A DNA stretch of 64,000 bases from Glandiceps talaboti (GCF_964340395.1 NC_135561.1:11540461-11604460); one strand, 5' to 3'; counted from the first letter of the stretch, positions 1-12,027 are shown. The notes: a model not told the origin generated them from the letters alone. Program-made: numbers and translations.

Positions 1-37
1 ACTACATAAATATGTTTTACCACAGGTAACGAAGGGG

Positions 38-226
38 GAATGGATGGATGGATGGATGGATGATTGGATGGATGGATGAATGAATGAATTAATGAATGAA
101 TGAGTGAGTGAATGAATGAATGAATGAATGAATGAATGAGAATGAATAAGAATGAATGAGTGAGAGGGTGAGTGGATGGATGGATGGATTGATGGATGAA
201 TGAATGAATGAATGAATGAATGAATG
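38..226. repeat. (GGAT)n/(GAAT)n tetranucleotide repeat
   Basis: Blocks of GGAT alternate with blocks of GAAT and short GAGT stretches. Neighbouring blocks differ by one base of the unit, as expected when a point mutation is spread by replication slippage. Confidence 0.95.
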
Positions 227-420
227 AATATTATTTTTCTTCTTTCAAAGAGATTACGAGTGGCCAAGGAATCATTGTCACTACGAATCGATAGACAAGT
301 ACTGACAAACATTTAGGTAACGAGCTGAATAAAAAATATTGTATTTTATAACACATCATCTGCGTGAGTCGTGTTGCGATTGGTCAATGCCCTGTCACGT
401 GGTATGCGTAATTTGAATAC
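227..420. other. Non-coding, nothing recognised
   Basis: Unique AT-rich sequence between the tetranucleotide repeat and the hairpin cluster. No open frame, RNA gene or repeat is visible. Confidence 0.5.
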
Positions 421-600
421 TGTTGCCCGGGAAATGACGATCTATTTCCCCATAGGGCAATAGTTCCACGAATGAAAAGTCGAGTGGACTATTGCCCGCC
501 CATTGCGCATGCGTGATCGTCTTCCTTGCAGACGACAAATATTCAGACGGGTCAATGGCCATGGCGGCAAACGATAATTCACGTTAGTATGAATGAGATG
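421..600. repeat. Small hairpins sharing the GGGCAATAG motif
   Basis: Two short inverted repeats lie directly upstream of the large foldback. One is at 429-450 (GGGAAAT paired with ATTTCCC). The other is at 455-497 (GGGCAATAGTTCCAC paired with GTGGACTATTGCCC). The GGGCAATAG core recurs in both arms of the foldback at 601-811, so the pieces probably have a common origin. They may be the eroded edge of a longer element. Confidence 0.6.
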
Positions 601-811
601 TGTTATAAACCAAATGTCGACTGGCCTCTTGTTCGGGCAATAGCATTCGTCAGTTCCCCCCTCGGGCCTGTCGATCACCTCAACATCAACCGATTTCCCT
701 TGGGCTTCGCCCTCGAGAAATAGGTTGATGTTGAGGTGATCGACGAGCCCTCGCGGTGAACAGACGTATGCTATTGCCCTCACGGCCAGTCGACATTTGT
801 ATAATATAACA
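601..811. mobile_element. Foldback element, ~105-bp arms, 3-nt loop
   Basis: The segment is one long inverted repeat. The left arm (601-705) contains AAATGTCGACTGGCC, GGGCAATAGCAT and TCGATCACCTCAACATCAACC. The right arm (709-811) carries their reverse complements in reverse order, with a TTC apex at 706-708. Mismatches are few. Because of the symmetry both strands have an open frame of similar peptide sequence (around PVDHLNINRF on plus and LVDHLNINLF on minus). These frames are by-products of the inverted repeat and not genes. No clear target-site duplication was found, so the mobile origin is inference. A local inverted duplication is the alternative. Confidence 0.7.
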
Positions 812-892
812 TACCCCTCAAAGCATTAACTTATGAAAAAATCAGGAAAAATAATGGCGACTTGGAACTCATATTTCGAGCACCACAAAACG

Positions 893-918
893 ATAGACCC
901 TACACGCGTAGGGTCTAT
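893..918. other. Perfect 11-bp-stem hairpin
   Basis: ATAGACCCTAC and GTAGGGTCTAT form a perfect stem with an ACGC loop. No T-tract or gene lies next to it. Function unknown. Confidence 0.7.
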
Positions 919-3203
919 GACAGAACCAGTGACGAAGACACAAGTTGTCGTGATGTACAATGACCAGGGCTTAAACCCATAGTTTGTAACATGTTCGAAC
1001 GTGTTCAACCTGGGTTATGTGTGGAAAATGTTTGTTGAATGACTTATAGTTAGCTTGAACAATACCGTACACTCTGTACACACAAAGAGAAATTGCATTT
1101 ATCTTTGCTCGAAAGATCAATTCACGAGGGAAATATAAAACACAAATCGTGACTTGTGATTTATTGTGTATATCAATCGATAACTTATTCAGCTCAAGAG
1201 GTTTGCCTGACACAGATATTAATTTTTTTCTAAACGATATGTGTTGTACACTAGTCTCTCCTTTTTTTACGAAAAGGAAAATGTCAAAAGTATTCCAAAC
1301 TCCTCGCTTAATAATGAATTGGCTTTGTTTAAATGTTTTTTCATTATTTTAACAGGTCGTAATTACGGTGATAATTAGAAAGCAATGAGTTCAATTAAGA
1401 CCCCTTAACCCCTTAAGACCATCGCTTTTAGACCCCTTAACATGCTTGAAAATAGACACTTGTTTGCTCAAAAAGTTCTGTACTTTCAGGCATAGTGCAC
1501 GTCTTATCTTTGGCGGGTTTAGGATACACGTCTCTCCACTTATTCCGCACTAACCCTTCTTCCAAACAAAAAACCTTTTCGGGTTTTTTATTTTTATATA
1601 TTCTTAACCATACTTTTAAATCAAAAAGGGGTGTTTTATTGATAAATTTGTGTCAAAATTGTTATTCAGAAGCAACAAAGACGATTCCATTGTTATTTTA
1701 CTTCAAGCATGATTAGAGACACACGTCACATCATTGAACAATTAATTATCATCCAAAATACAACTGAATTGAAGTGCGGCAGTCGTCTAATTCACACATC
1801 TATGTCTAAGGGTCCCACGCTACCAGATCCTAGCCAGTAACTATGTACCAGTAGTACAAAGAGAGTTACAAAGAGTGGTTCATCTGGACATGCGCATCAG
1901 ACGGCCACTTCTCATTAAGGCTGTGATGAAAGTTAGAATTGTATTTGAGACTTCAGTCTGGTTTTCAATGATCACATAATGCACAATGCGATTGCTGAAG
2001 TCCTGCAAGTAGTATGTTGTGTACATTTAACAAAGGGTGCAATCTATGAGCATTGTGAACAGATGGACATTTTAAAACAACAAACACCATCTTGAAACTC
2101 ACAGAAAACTCACACAGTTGTTGGGATAAAATAACTCGTAAGAAAATAGAGCTAGTCCGTTGAGTACAGTTATGCTAAAGAGAGACAATGATAACAAATC
2201 TAAACATCGATCAAAAAGTGTAACTAACGTATTAAAATAGCAAAATGTGAGAAATTCACAGACAAGAAAACTATGAGTTGAAAGCATCTGTCAAATTCAT
2301 GATAAACGACTCTCCTTTTGACTAAATAAGACTGATCAAAACTGTCATAGATATATATGTGAAACCGTTAACATGGCACTCCTGACGTCAGGAGTATCTA
2401 TGGCTGTGGTAATATACACAATAAACGATCGAGCTGTCAACCTTGAAAACTTGGAAATGTCTGACCTGCTTCAATTTAAGTATAAGTATTCACCTCGTGA
2501 AACATTTGGGTGTGAATGTATACTTTGCTAAGATATGATTATGTGTTATTGTGGACAACTGTAAGATGAAATGTTCCCCATGAGAATCACTGAGATCTTT
2601 GCGTGGATTCATGTCATTCTGAGTTACTATGGCGTTACATGTTGTAAGTAAGTGAAGATTTCGCAGTCACGATTTGATTTGATTTATGAAAGATCGATTT
2701 GCGATTATCTTGATTAGATGCATGTAGCAATATGACAAGATGTTATCAGAGAAACTCAAGGATAATATGATTATGTTAATTATGAAATTCGAAAGGGAGA
2801 TTATGTCATTAAAACTTGTATGATGTAAATGTGTATATCCCTTGATTGTTACGTCATCATGAAAGAAACCATGGATCAATAAATGTCTCTGCAGTGCTCG
2901 AATATATTCAGGGACATCGCTGTTGACGATAAATTGACTTTCGTATTTAGTGACGCTTACATTTCGATTTCATTGTTTATGTCACTGTGTATTTCACACG
3001 CTGTTACGGAAAAGTAAGCACGTGCTGTGGTTAAACCTTTCTCCGTCATATCTTACACAAAACACCTTGGTCACGAGGACACGTGTTGTCACTCGGAAGT
3101 TCACCTCTGGCCTCATTATGGTTCTAAAATACCACAAGGGATAGGAAATCTAGGACATTACTCTTAGTTGAATGAATGATAATGTACTCAATGTCAAGGA
3201 CAG
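919..3203. other. Non-coding stretch
   Basis: Short open frames here have AT-driven composition and no recognisable domain or splice context. The only notable site is the CRE palindrome at 2378-2395. At 1397-1440 the string GACCCCTTAA is repeated imperfectly. Confidence 0.5.
2378..2395. promoter_or_regulatory. 18-bp perfect palindrome with full CRE core
   Basis: ACTCCTGACGTCAGGAGT is a perfect palindrome centred on TGACGTCA, the full consensus for CREB/ATF-type bZIP dimers. No gene is visible nearby, so a regulatory role is only possible. Confidence 0.45.
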
Positions 3204-3206
3204 TTA

Positions 3207-3737
3207 GGTCAAGAAAAAAAGAATTGTTTCGGGTCAGGACAGTTTGTCTAAAATGGTGCAACGACGCGCTTTTTTTTAAAATTCTCAACAAACCTGTCAC
3301 TCAATTTACTATTTATGACAGTTACTTTCGTTTTATTTAGTACTTTAGAGCAAGTATGTATGTGGGGCAGATGTCATTTGCTTGTTCATGATTAGCTCTG
3401 TAGTTCACTGAAGTAGGGAGGGTTATTTTTGGTGTTTCCCCACGGATCTGCAGAGTGCATGGGCTGGACAAACATACACAAAAAAGGACCAACGCGGGGG
3501 TGTTTAAGTGATGCGCTGCAATTATTACAAATGTCGGTTGTACAAAGGACCCTCCTTAATGTCATTTTTATCACAAATTTCGGCAATTTTATTATTTTTT
3601 CCTGAAATTTATTACAAATATTGGCAATTTTTATTAGATTTGTAGTTCATAGAAATTATTACAAATTTCGGCAATTATTACAAATGTCGGTTGTACAATG
3701 CACGCGCTGACCAGAAACAATCCTTTTTTTTCTTGAC
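3207..3737 (+). mobile_element. MITE copy 1, PIF/Harbinger-like, TTA target duplication
   Basis: The terminal inverted repeats are about 30 bp. The left end reads GGTCAAGAAAAAAAG then AATTGTTTCGGGTCAG. The right end is its reverse complement with few changes. Direct TTA duplications flank the element at 3204-3206 and 3738-3740. The interior matches the element at 47006-47341 through much of its length, including CCTGTCACTCA, TAGTACTTTAGAGCAAGT and GCATGGGCTGGA. A 3-bp TTA duplication and ends close to GGCC fit the Tourist-type non-autonomous elements of the PIF/Harbinger superfamily (known family property); the assignment is inference. There is no transposase. This copy is 195 bp longer than copy 2 because of an internal insertion near 3518-3702. 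Confidence 0.8.
3518..3702. repeat. Insertion inside MITE copy 1 bounded by ~26-bp direct repeats
   Basis: ATTATTACAAATGTCGGTTG followed by TACAA occurs near the left and right boundaries of a block absent from MITE copy 2. Within it, ATTACAAATTTCGGCAATT-like strings recur several times. It is either a nested insertion or a local tandem expansion. Confidence 0.6.
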
Positions 3738-3808
3738 TTAAATATTATATTTTATTTCTATGCTATGAGTGCGCTTGAGGACCGGATAGCGATCCTGCCC
3801 ACATGGAA

Positions 3809-3825
3809 GGGGGGGGGGGGGGGGG
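3809..3825 (+). repeat. Poly(G) tract, 17 nt
   Basis: Uninterrupted run of G on the plus strand. Confidence 0.95.
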
Positions 3826-5140
3826 TAACTTCCCAATCGAAGGCGTAACGCTTGTATTGGGCTGTGATAATGTTATTACAGGCTGACTAAACATGTCTTT
3901 ATATAATTGATAATATGTACTGATTTTATCATTATTATTTATATTGCCAAAATGGAAGAGTTCAATCTATACGTGTCTTGCTATTTCGGCGAAAATTTCA
4001 GTTTTGACAAGTCCTACTTTTCGAGTAGTATATTGTTCATGGACAGTCTGCATGGTATTTTTGTTGCAGGTCGTTTAGTTTCCAAGGAAACCAACATTTG
4101 CCTATGATTTCACAATATAGTTGACACAGTGTTCCCGGGCCAGTTATACATTTGAATATGTATAAAATTGCAGTTATATATATATATATATGAATATTGC
4201 ATGGTGTTTTCCTGGTGTTAACTGAAAAAGGGTTGGAGTTTTATCATAGTAACAGCAAACTTTTGAAGACTTTTAGATAATCCATACCTCTTTCAGGACC
4301 GTTTACACACGAATGTCAGGCCAGTACACAAAGTAGTATCAAAACTAGTAGAGAGGAATTTACTGTGATACTTACAATAATCAATACGTTTCATGGAAAA
4401 AATTGATGCCTTTTGCAACGTGCGAAACGTATGAAAGATTACAAATACATTACAACCACAAAGAAGATTGCTTTAACATTGCGCCTAAATTTCAGGACCT
4501 GTAGCTATATGGTGTGGTGCCGGTGGTTAAGTTGTCTGAAGACTTCGACGACGACAACACATGTTTTTAGTAAATAATCATGCTAAGGTGTAATAACTGA
4601 TACGTTTTCTGATAATGTTTTGATAGGTATAAAGGCACCTTTAGGTAAACGATTTTTGTGTAGGTGTACACATACTATGGTACAATAAAAAGAATCGATT
4701 TGATTTTTGGGTCCATACCTTAATATCAGCGGTCCCAACGCGATTACGATTTCAACCTGTTATTATTACTACTTATGGATAAAGTACAACATAATTGTTG
4801 GTATTTTAACAACTACACGTGAATGTACTGTTGGTTGTCTGTTTGAATTTTATTTACTCCAGTTACAGGTAGTGCAGCTTTAACCCCAATACCCCAATTT
4901 TCCCATCTTTCTTTCTGAACACGTTTTTTATTCATGTCGTTAATATTTCAATTTATCTGTAGTGATATAAGATTATCGACGCCAAGAAGAATTATTATAG
5001 CAATATAGTGTTGATGACTCCATTTACCTGAAACCCGAGGGGAGAATCCGTTTATGGCCATCTTAAGTAAAGTCTTTGTTTTCCGATTGTTACTCTTTTT
5101 ATTACTATTATCATTTTTATTTCATTTTCTTTATTTATTC
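3826..5140. other. Non-coding stretch
   Basis: No convincing gene. A short (TA)n lies at about 4167-4191. The small open frames are AT-rich, unspliced in appearance and without domain similarity. Confidence 0.5.
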
Positions 5141-5191
<51 letters not shown>

Positions 5192-5300
5192 TTTTATTTA
5201 TTTATTTATTTATGTTTTTTTTGTTTTTGTTTTTGTTATTTTTGTTGTTGTTGTTTTGTTTTGTTTTTTTTGTTTTGTTTTTTTTTTGGGGGGGGTTCGT
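5141..5300. repeat. (TTTA)n followed by T/G-rich low complexity
   Basis: About 18 TTTA units (5141-5212) run into a stretch made almost only of T and G, ending in a G run near 5288-5297. The frames through it are translations of low-complexity sequence. Confidence 0.95.
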
Positions 5301-5780
5301 GTGATAGACAAGGACGTACTTAAATATTATAGTGTCCACGTCCACTATGAACCTCTCGCTTCCTCGGATATTAAAATTTAAACATCACCATGCATTACAA
5401 TGTATTGTAACTGTATTGTAACTGTATGTATGTTTTGTCTTTGTTTTTTTTTATGTTTATGAACGCCATGACACGTTCCTGTTCGGCTTTACAATAAAAA
5501 AGCTAAAAAAAATGAGTGCAGTTTGTTATTGTACATATGATAACAACCATTTTACACATTTATTATTTTTTGAAGTAGGAAGCCATGATAAAATTGTTTT
5601 ATATAAATAAATAAATACTAAATCTTCATCCATATGGCCTCTTTAACACGTACTCTGAAAGTTGTATTTCATTTTGTGTTCATTCATATAAACAAGAATA
5701 AGATGTTTCGTATAATGATTGTTGTCTTTTCGTCACAGAAAAAATATCACCTTTATCATGCCAGTTTGTCTACAGAAACG
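5301..5780. other. Non-coding stretch
   Basis: AT-rich sequence with a plus-strand AATAAA-like string at about 5491. No neighbouring coding exon makes it a likely gene end. Confidence 0.4.
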
Positions 5781-5792
5781 TTGTTGTTGTAG

Positions 5793-5850
<58 letters not shown>

Positions 5851-5870
5851 CGTCGTCGTCGTCATCGTCG
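5781..5870. repeat. (GTT)n then (GTC)n trinucleotide repeat
   Basis: About 22 GTT units, broken once by GTA, pass into GTC units. The boundary differs by a single T-to-C change of the unit. A minus-strand frame through it would read poly-Asn then poly-Asp and is not supported as a gene. Confidence 0.95.
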
Positions 5871-7188
5871 TGTATGGTGTATCTATGGTAACTAGATTTG
5901 ATTACTTTAGAAACTGTTCCGATGTTGCTCATTATATCTTGTTCCATATATCAGCATATTTTATTTCCCATTTCGTTCTTGTTGGTGTTTTTTTCTGAAG
6001 TAAAGCTTGTTTTCTTAAAAGCATCTCCCGACTTCAACCCGTAACTTGGACATGATTATTTATGAAGTTAAGGTACTGAGTCATGGACCAGATTTGAATG
6101 GAAAGCAATCTAACAATATGTGAGTTCTTACTGTAGTTGGTACTTGTCTCCAAAATTTACATTTTTTTCCATGACATGGGCAGAGAAAAAATGTCAAAAA
6201 ACAACCGCCATCGAAATAAGCAAATTGAAATGACGTAACATTTTGTCATGAAAAGCTGCCAATCCACTCGACATGACGTCATCTATAATATGGATCTACA
6301 ATTTATTTGAAAAGTGTCTCGAGGTTTCGGTGTAATGTACGTAGTGATGCGCTCCAAACAGGACGTTGTAATGTTTGTTTGTTTGTTTGATTACTTCTCC
6401 TCAAATGTCCAGCACAACTTTTTCATCGGTAAAATCACCTCATGCGGCATATAAGTGAGCACCCCACTTGTGTATTTTTAAACGCTATTTTAAGAAAATC
6501 TTATCTAGTCACTTTAATGACAGGCAATTATGGAATTTTTAATAGTTAGCTTCATGGTCTTTTTAATGAATTGATTAATGTTATCAACCGATCTTAATAG
6601 CATTACATTAATTTATAAAAGTAAAGGTATCTCCTGTGGGAGACTGTTTATAAAATAAGCGATACATTCCACTCCAAAAAGTGTAGAAAACAGGTTGAAG
6701 TGATTATGCGCTTCTGGAATAAATGCTTTGAACTTTTACTGTTTCTTTGTTTAGAAAAACTCTATTCCATTCTCAGTTAAACTCAGGAAAAAGATTAGGG
6801 AACACTATCCAAAATTTTGAAACAGGCCAAAAACCTGACCAATTTTAGAATCCATTTGGTCGCCGAATACTGTATGAATTGTGTGGGAAAAGATTACCAA
6901 TTTCCGTCAAGATGAGATGGTGACTATCAAATATCCTTTATCATTTCAAAAGGACCTGGAACAAGCTTTCATATATGGCAAAGTTTGGAAAAACTAGATT
7001 TTTAGGAAAATTGGTCTCCAAGGTACATTCTATTTCAACTTTTAGAATTGCTAATGGGTGGGGCAGCAGTGACTATCACCAATGCCGGTTTACCAAAATA
7101 GTTTGTCATGGATATAGTTCACTTTTAATTATGGTAAAGTGAGTGGAGAGACAAAATGACGCACATTCACTCTTTATATCTCTGATTC

Positions 7189-7189
<1 letters not shown>
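5871..7189. other. Non-coding stretch
   Basis: No gene recognised. A TGACGTCA octamer occurs at 6274-6281 and a short (GTTT)n at about 6372-6388. Confidence 0.5.
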
Positions 7190-7219
<30 letters not shown>

Positions 7220-7281
7220 TGTATGTATGTATGTATGTATGTATGTATGTATGTGTGTATGTATGTATGTATGTATGTATG
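7190..7281. repeat. (TATG)n tetranucleotide repeat
   Basis: More than 20 units with one TGTG interruption. Confidence 0.97.
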
Positions 7282-7749
7282 TTACACAATTGTATTCAAC
7301 ACTGACGAATAAAAAGACCAGGTAGATTTATTCATCATGTGGGAAAGGCTGTAAACCAACCTCGGTGAAAAGAATAAAGAACACAGTCCCCCCCCCCCCT
7401 ATTAAAAACGTGATCAAAAAATAAATTGTAAGTAGAAATATCATGTTACATAATCTTACACCTTCCTTAAAGATAAAAAGTATCTAGAACTAAAACCCAA
7501 TTTTAAAACAAAAATGATATTCACTATAGAAGTGCTATGGAATAGCACCCTCCCTAAGGACGTTGACTACACCGGTGGGATCGTTGGAAGATGGTAAAGA
7601 TAGTGAAAACTAGGCAAATATATCATTTGTTGCGTTATGCTTCACCTGTCACTTACACTTTACTTTGGAGACTACGTTAACCGTTTTATGAGAAGAGCAT
7701 ATGTGAATTGTAATTTTCAAAGATACAAAGACATCGATACAAAGGATAA
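7282..7749. other. Non-coding stretch with a short poly(C)
   Basis: A C run lies at about 7388-7399, and a small hairpin, GTGCTAT paired with ATAGCAC, near 7532-7548. No gene is visible. Confidence 0.45.
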
Positions 7750-7832
7750 ATGTGTATGTATGTATGTATGTATGTATGTATGTATGTATGTATGTATGTA
7801 TGTATGTATGTATGTATGTATGTATGTATGTT
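7750..7832. repeat. (TATG)n tetranucleotide repeat
   Basis: About 20 pure units. Flanks of this and the 7190 array share TTATTCAACA-like sequence on the right (GTATTCAACACTGAC versus TTATTCAACATTGAC), so the two arrays may lie in related copies. Confidence 0.95.
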
Positions 7833-8417
7833 ATGTAATTTTATTCAACATTGACTTATTACTGTCATAACAATTACTGATATGATGTGTGATGAATAAA
7901 ATCAGCTTGTTTTCATTTCACCAGTAATCTTTCCAAATGGAAAATTTTCAGGTTAATAAATCAAATCGTAATTTAAAATAAACTTTTAAGAGCGAAAATT
8001 GGGGAAACGTGTGAATACTTGTACTATATGTAAAACCTGTACACCATTGTCATTAAATCATTTACGTTGGAGGGACTATAACATGTACACAAATAATATA
8101 TGAATTACCCTTAGATATGTATTATGAGACAAAGGCATACTGAAGATATGTTGAGACAGTTTGCTTTCATCGTTTGTTGCCTGGCAACACCGTGATATGA
8201 TGTGAGGCAATTTGTTATCTTGTCTCCCATAAGACATCCATGCAGCCTGAACTAAAATTGAATCATATGTCTTACAATCCCGTTCTTGAATACAAACGTC
8301 ATGTCACGTTTTACACTCATTCTGAGAATTACCAATGAAGTGATACCAAGGGGAGTAGAAGTTATGTCTTGTGATGTATTCACATGTCTCAACAGAATGT
8401 ACTGTTCAATAAATATA

Positions 8418-8418
<1 letters not shown>
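7833..8418. other. Non-coding stretch
   Basis: No gene or repeat recognised apart from the shared short motif beside the TATG arrays. Confidence 0.4.

Positions 8419-8475
<57 letters not shown>
8419..8475. repeat. (TA)n dinucleotide repeat
   Basis: Uninterrupted alternation of T and A, about 28 units. Confidence 0.97.
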
Positions 8476-8478
<3 letters not shown>

Positions 8479-9356
8479 CGTATCCAAGTTAGAAACCAGT
8501 TGTTACAAACCCATGCAAGTAAATTGAAACTTGTGAATTTTATTATTTCAAATCTGTCTCGTCCGACCAGAGTTTGTTAACCGACAATGATGATTCACAG
8601 TGTAATATATAATTTTCATATCTCTTTATATTACCCCTCTATGTATGGTATGTGAAACATCTTATGCAAACAATGTCGTCTGGCCAACCTATTTCATTTT
8701 CTACACCAACGACACGTACTTTCGTCGCAAATGATGACATTTCTGGAGACAATCTGTAAAAATCACCATGAAAATTGACGAGGTATCTAGCTTTAATTCA
8801 TTATGATTCTCAGAGAGAGGCTGAATGGGGGTTCATTTGAATATTTGTCTCAAGGAGGCCTCGTTCCTAATTTCAGTTTTAGTTCAATTCTAGTCACATC
8901 TTCAACGTCGATTCAAATTACATGTCATTTAGAATTAACAATTCCCTGTTTATTTTAATTCTTATCACCTGACATCAAATCAATTTAAAATCGTTTGTGA
9001 ATATTTAATCCAATGTGTTCACTTTTTGGCGCCAAATGTTGCTGACGATCATGATGTATTCTCTCGATGTTCATCTTTCTTGAATTTACCAACATTTCAC
9101 ATGAGTTGAACTATGCAAGAGCGATTCGTTGAATGCTAAGAGCAATACACACATTGGTCATGTTTATAACGAAACAAAAAACATATTTTAAACAGCTTCC
9201 CAGTAAGTATTAAAAATCGCCAATAGAAGCAGACGACTTTTGGTCTAAAATTTATACATATTAGTTAAATAATGTGTTAAAAATTGATCCGTGCTGAGTT
9301 AATATAACTGTAAACGGACTGTAACAAACTATATGTTTTGGTTCGAACTGAAATAT
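8476..9356. other. Non-coding stretch
   Basis: Unique AT-rich sequence with no open frame above background, no splice-flanked block and no repeat. Confidence 0.5.
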
Positions 9357-9520
9357 AATCTCGTTTATTTTGAGAAGTGAGGGGGTAATCTCGTTTATCG
9401 CGAGAAATGAAATGCAATCTCGTATATCGCGAGAAGTGAAATGTAGTCTCGTTTTATCTCGAGAAGTGACATATAATCTTCTTTATCTCGAGAAGTGAAA
9501 CATAATCCCGTTTATTTCGA
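9357..9520. repeat. Hairpin-forming 29-30-bp tandem repeat, six copies
   Basis: Copies start near 9357, 9387, 9416, 9446, 9475 and 9504. A typical unit is AATCTCGTTTATCGCGAGAA followed by GTGAAATGT. Inside each unit TCTCG pairs with CGAGA around a TTTATCG-like loop, so every repeat can form its own small hairpin. The stem is kept in the better-preserved copies by matched bases (TCTCG with CGAGA). Confidence 0.85.
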
Positions 9521-11604
9521 CAACCACATTGCAGAACTTGCCTACCATTCGCTTTTATCTTGGCAACAGTTTATTATTGACGAACATTTGCAAATTTTCT
9601 TGACGATAAAAAATCGATTTTACCATACAAAACTTTGTTGAAAAAAGTGACAAAAAACATAATCATACCTACGTATGTAGACCTGAACTAAATATAACAA
9701 GAGTACAATATTCTGTACACTTGTTCAAAATGTTCAAAATCCGGACAGAAATAAACGCTAGATAATATTCAGCAATAGTTGTTTTTACTCCTACAAAATT
9801 TAAATAGGAAATGCCACTCCAGGGAATAGATGAATTTTTAAAAAAAATTTGGGGGAGTCATTTTATGATTTCAGATCACATAAATGTTGTGCAATTGCCA
9901 GGAATCACCAAATTGAAACTCTAGTTCACCTCTATTATTCTAACGCTGGTCCACCGTTGCATCATGGAACTTAGCAGACATGCATATTTATTACATGCAC
10001 ACTGAATATTCATGACTATTTATCTAAAGGTAATAAGCATTTTGGCCGATGTGAGAACCACACAGGCTTTCGATTTTTAGTTTTTAATATGATGCATGCG
10101 AAATCATGAACTGGCTCTTCAGAACTGTACGTTTATGAAATACTTCTATTTGCTGGAGTGGCGGCGTTCCCTTTTAAAACAACTTGGTAGTTTATATACA
10201 TATCGTCTCAATACTGTTTCTGCTGATTATGACCATCACGCAAAGAAATAGAAGGAGTTAGGAGACAATTTAATATTCAGTAGAGAGCGATGAATGGTCG
10301 ACAAATATTGTATTAAATAAATCCTCAATAGAAAGTTTAATTCAATTTTGGATAATAACATAAAAGATCGGGATTAATTAATTAATTGATCGAAGATCAC
10401 GCTATTCAATTAAAATCAAAACTCAAAATCACTGTCGTGAACAAATCAAAATTGAATTACTGGTTCTCCGAACACCATGGAGATTTTAATCAGAAAGAAT
10501 CAATATGTCTCGACATTTCATGTCCCCTCCATCCTCGCTAATTTAATTTCATATTTTAAATTAACCCTAACCGTTACCTTACGATGGAAGGAAACTTCAA
10601 AACCCGGCAATCTGGAAACGACCGACTGTGTGAAAGAACATTGACCACTAAGTCAATGCACCTTGTCGGCCCGCCATTTCTACGAATCCTATCAAAGCCG
10701 ATTGGATCAAGTTATAATACGATTACACAGTGTCTAACTATAGCCTTTGAACAAATGAAATGTGATGTCGAGTAATGAGGTAAGACGGACAAACGCTTCA
10801 CTTCGCACGTACGCCACCTCAAACGTCCCCAGTATACATGAAATAGCCAGATTATAGCAAGAATGTGGTCTGTCAGGCGCCTTTGATGAGTCTGATTAAA
10901 CTGCATTGTTTAATGAGAAAAGTATGTTGTGTACTAGTTGTTCAAGAATTAGTTGGGAAAGTGCCAAAATCGTGGGGATTTTGTCTGATCATTGCCAGCT
11001 AAGAACTGGCGAGTTGAGGAAGTCAGAACTTGTGTGGTTTGATCTTTGGAACTGTTTACATTTAGGACGGTTGAAGAGGTATCAGCCATAGCAAGCTGTA
11101 CGAAATCGTCCTTAAAGAGGCACAAACTGAGTTTGTTTTGGGGATGTAACTTTTTCTAAAGATACTCACAGTGTTCTACTTACTGATGTACACGTAACCA
11201 TCACTTGCAACTGACTGAACTCACACCTGGTATTAGGATAAAATGATGCGATGACGTAATTTATTATACATATCAATGAGTATACAAGACCTAACTCCCT
11301 ACTATGCAATCAACAGTTCTAACAATGCTAGAATACGGACTGTAATGTCATAGAAGATATATATAACATTGTACTAGAATTATAGTAGATCGAAGAATTG
11401 TAAATATTTTCACGTAAGCAAGGACTCAGCTTGTGCCACTTTAAACTGCCTAAGGAAAATACCATCTCAGTGACATTCTCAAAGTAACTACTACGAGTTG
11501 TGCTCATCAGGCAGTCTTTATTCTGAAGAGGGTTATATTTTATAACATTCGTAAATATGTATTTTTAATATTGCGCACACATACATGAACTGTAATATCA
11601 CTAT

Positions 11605-11608
<4 letters not shown>
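9521..11608. other. Non-coding stretch
   Basis: No exon could be supported. Open frames at about 10584-10906 are short, overlap on both strands and lack domain or splice support. Confidence 0.5.
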
Positions 11609-11699
<91 letters not shown>

Positions 11700-11710
11700 G
11701 TGCATGTGTG

Positions 11711-11750
<40 letters not shown>

Positions 11751-11767
11751 TGTGTGTGTGTGTGTCT
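11609..11767. repeat. (TA)n-(TG)n compound dinucleotide repeat
   Basis: About 44 TA units (11609-11697) run into interrupted TG units (11700-11767). All frames through it are Ile-Tyr or Cys-Val low complexity. Confidence 0.97.
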
Positions 11768-12027
11768 GTACGTCACACATCGTCCTCTCCAATAATGCGT
11801 AAAACTCAGTTACCCCAGATCAGGTACACAGTTAACAAAATTAGATATTTGTGTTTTAATTATATTTTGTTCAATGGAAGATATTTTCAAACTTTCCGAA
11901 ACATTGCCGATAAAATGATTAAAGAACGAGTTTGGACATTTCTTTCTGATCATACACGAACACACGTCATTAAACATATACAAATACAGACACACGAACA
12001 CGAACAAATGCACACATATGCACCTCT
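11768..12027. other. Non-coding stretch
   Basis: Unique sequence between two microsatellites. Nothing recognised. Confidence 0.4.

Noticed and set aside
442-783. Open frames on both strands (113 and 65 aa) in the 421-811 region
   Set aside because: They are mirror translations of one long inverted repeat, with no start context, splice signals or domain.
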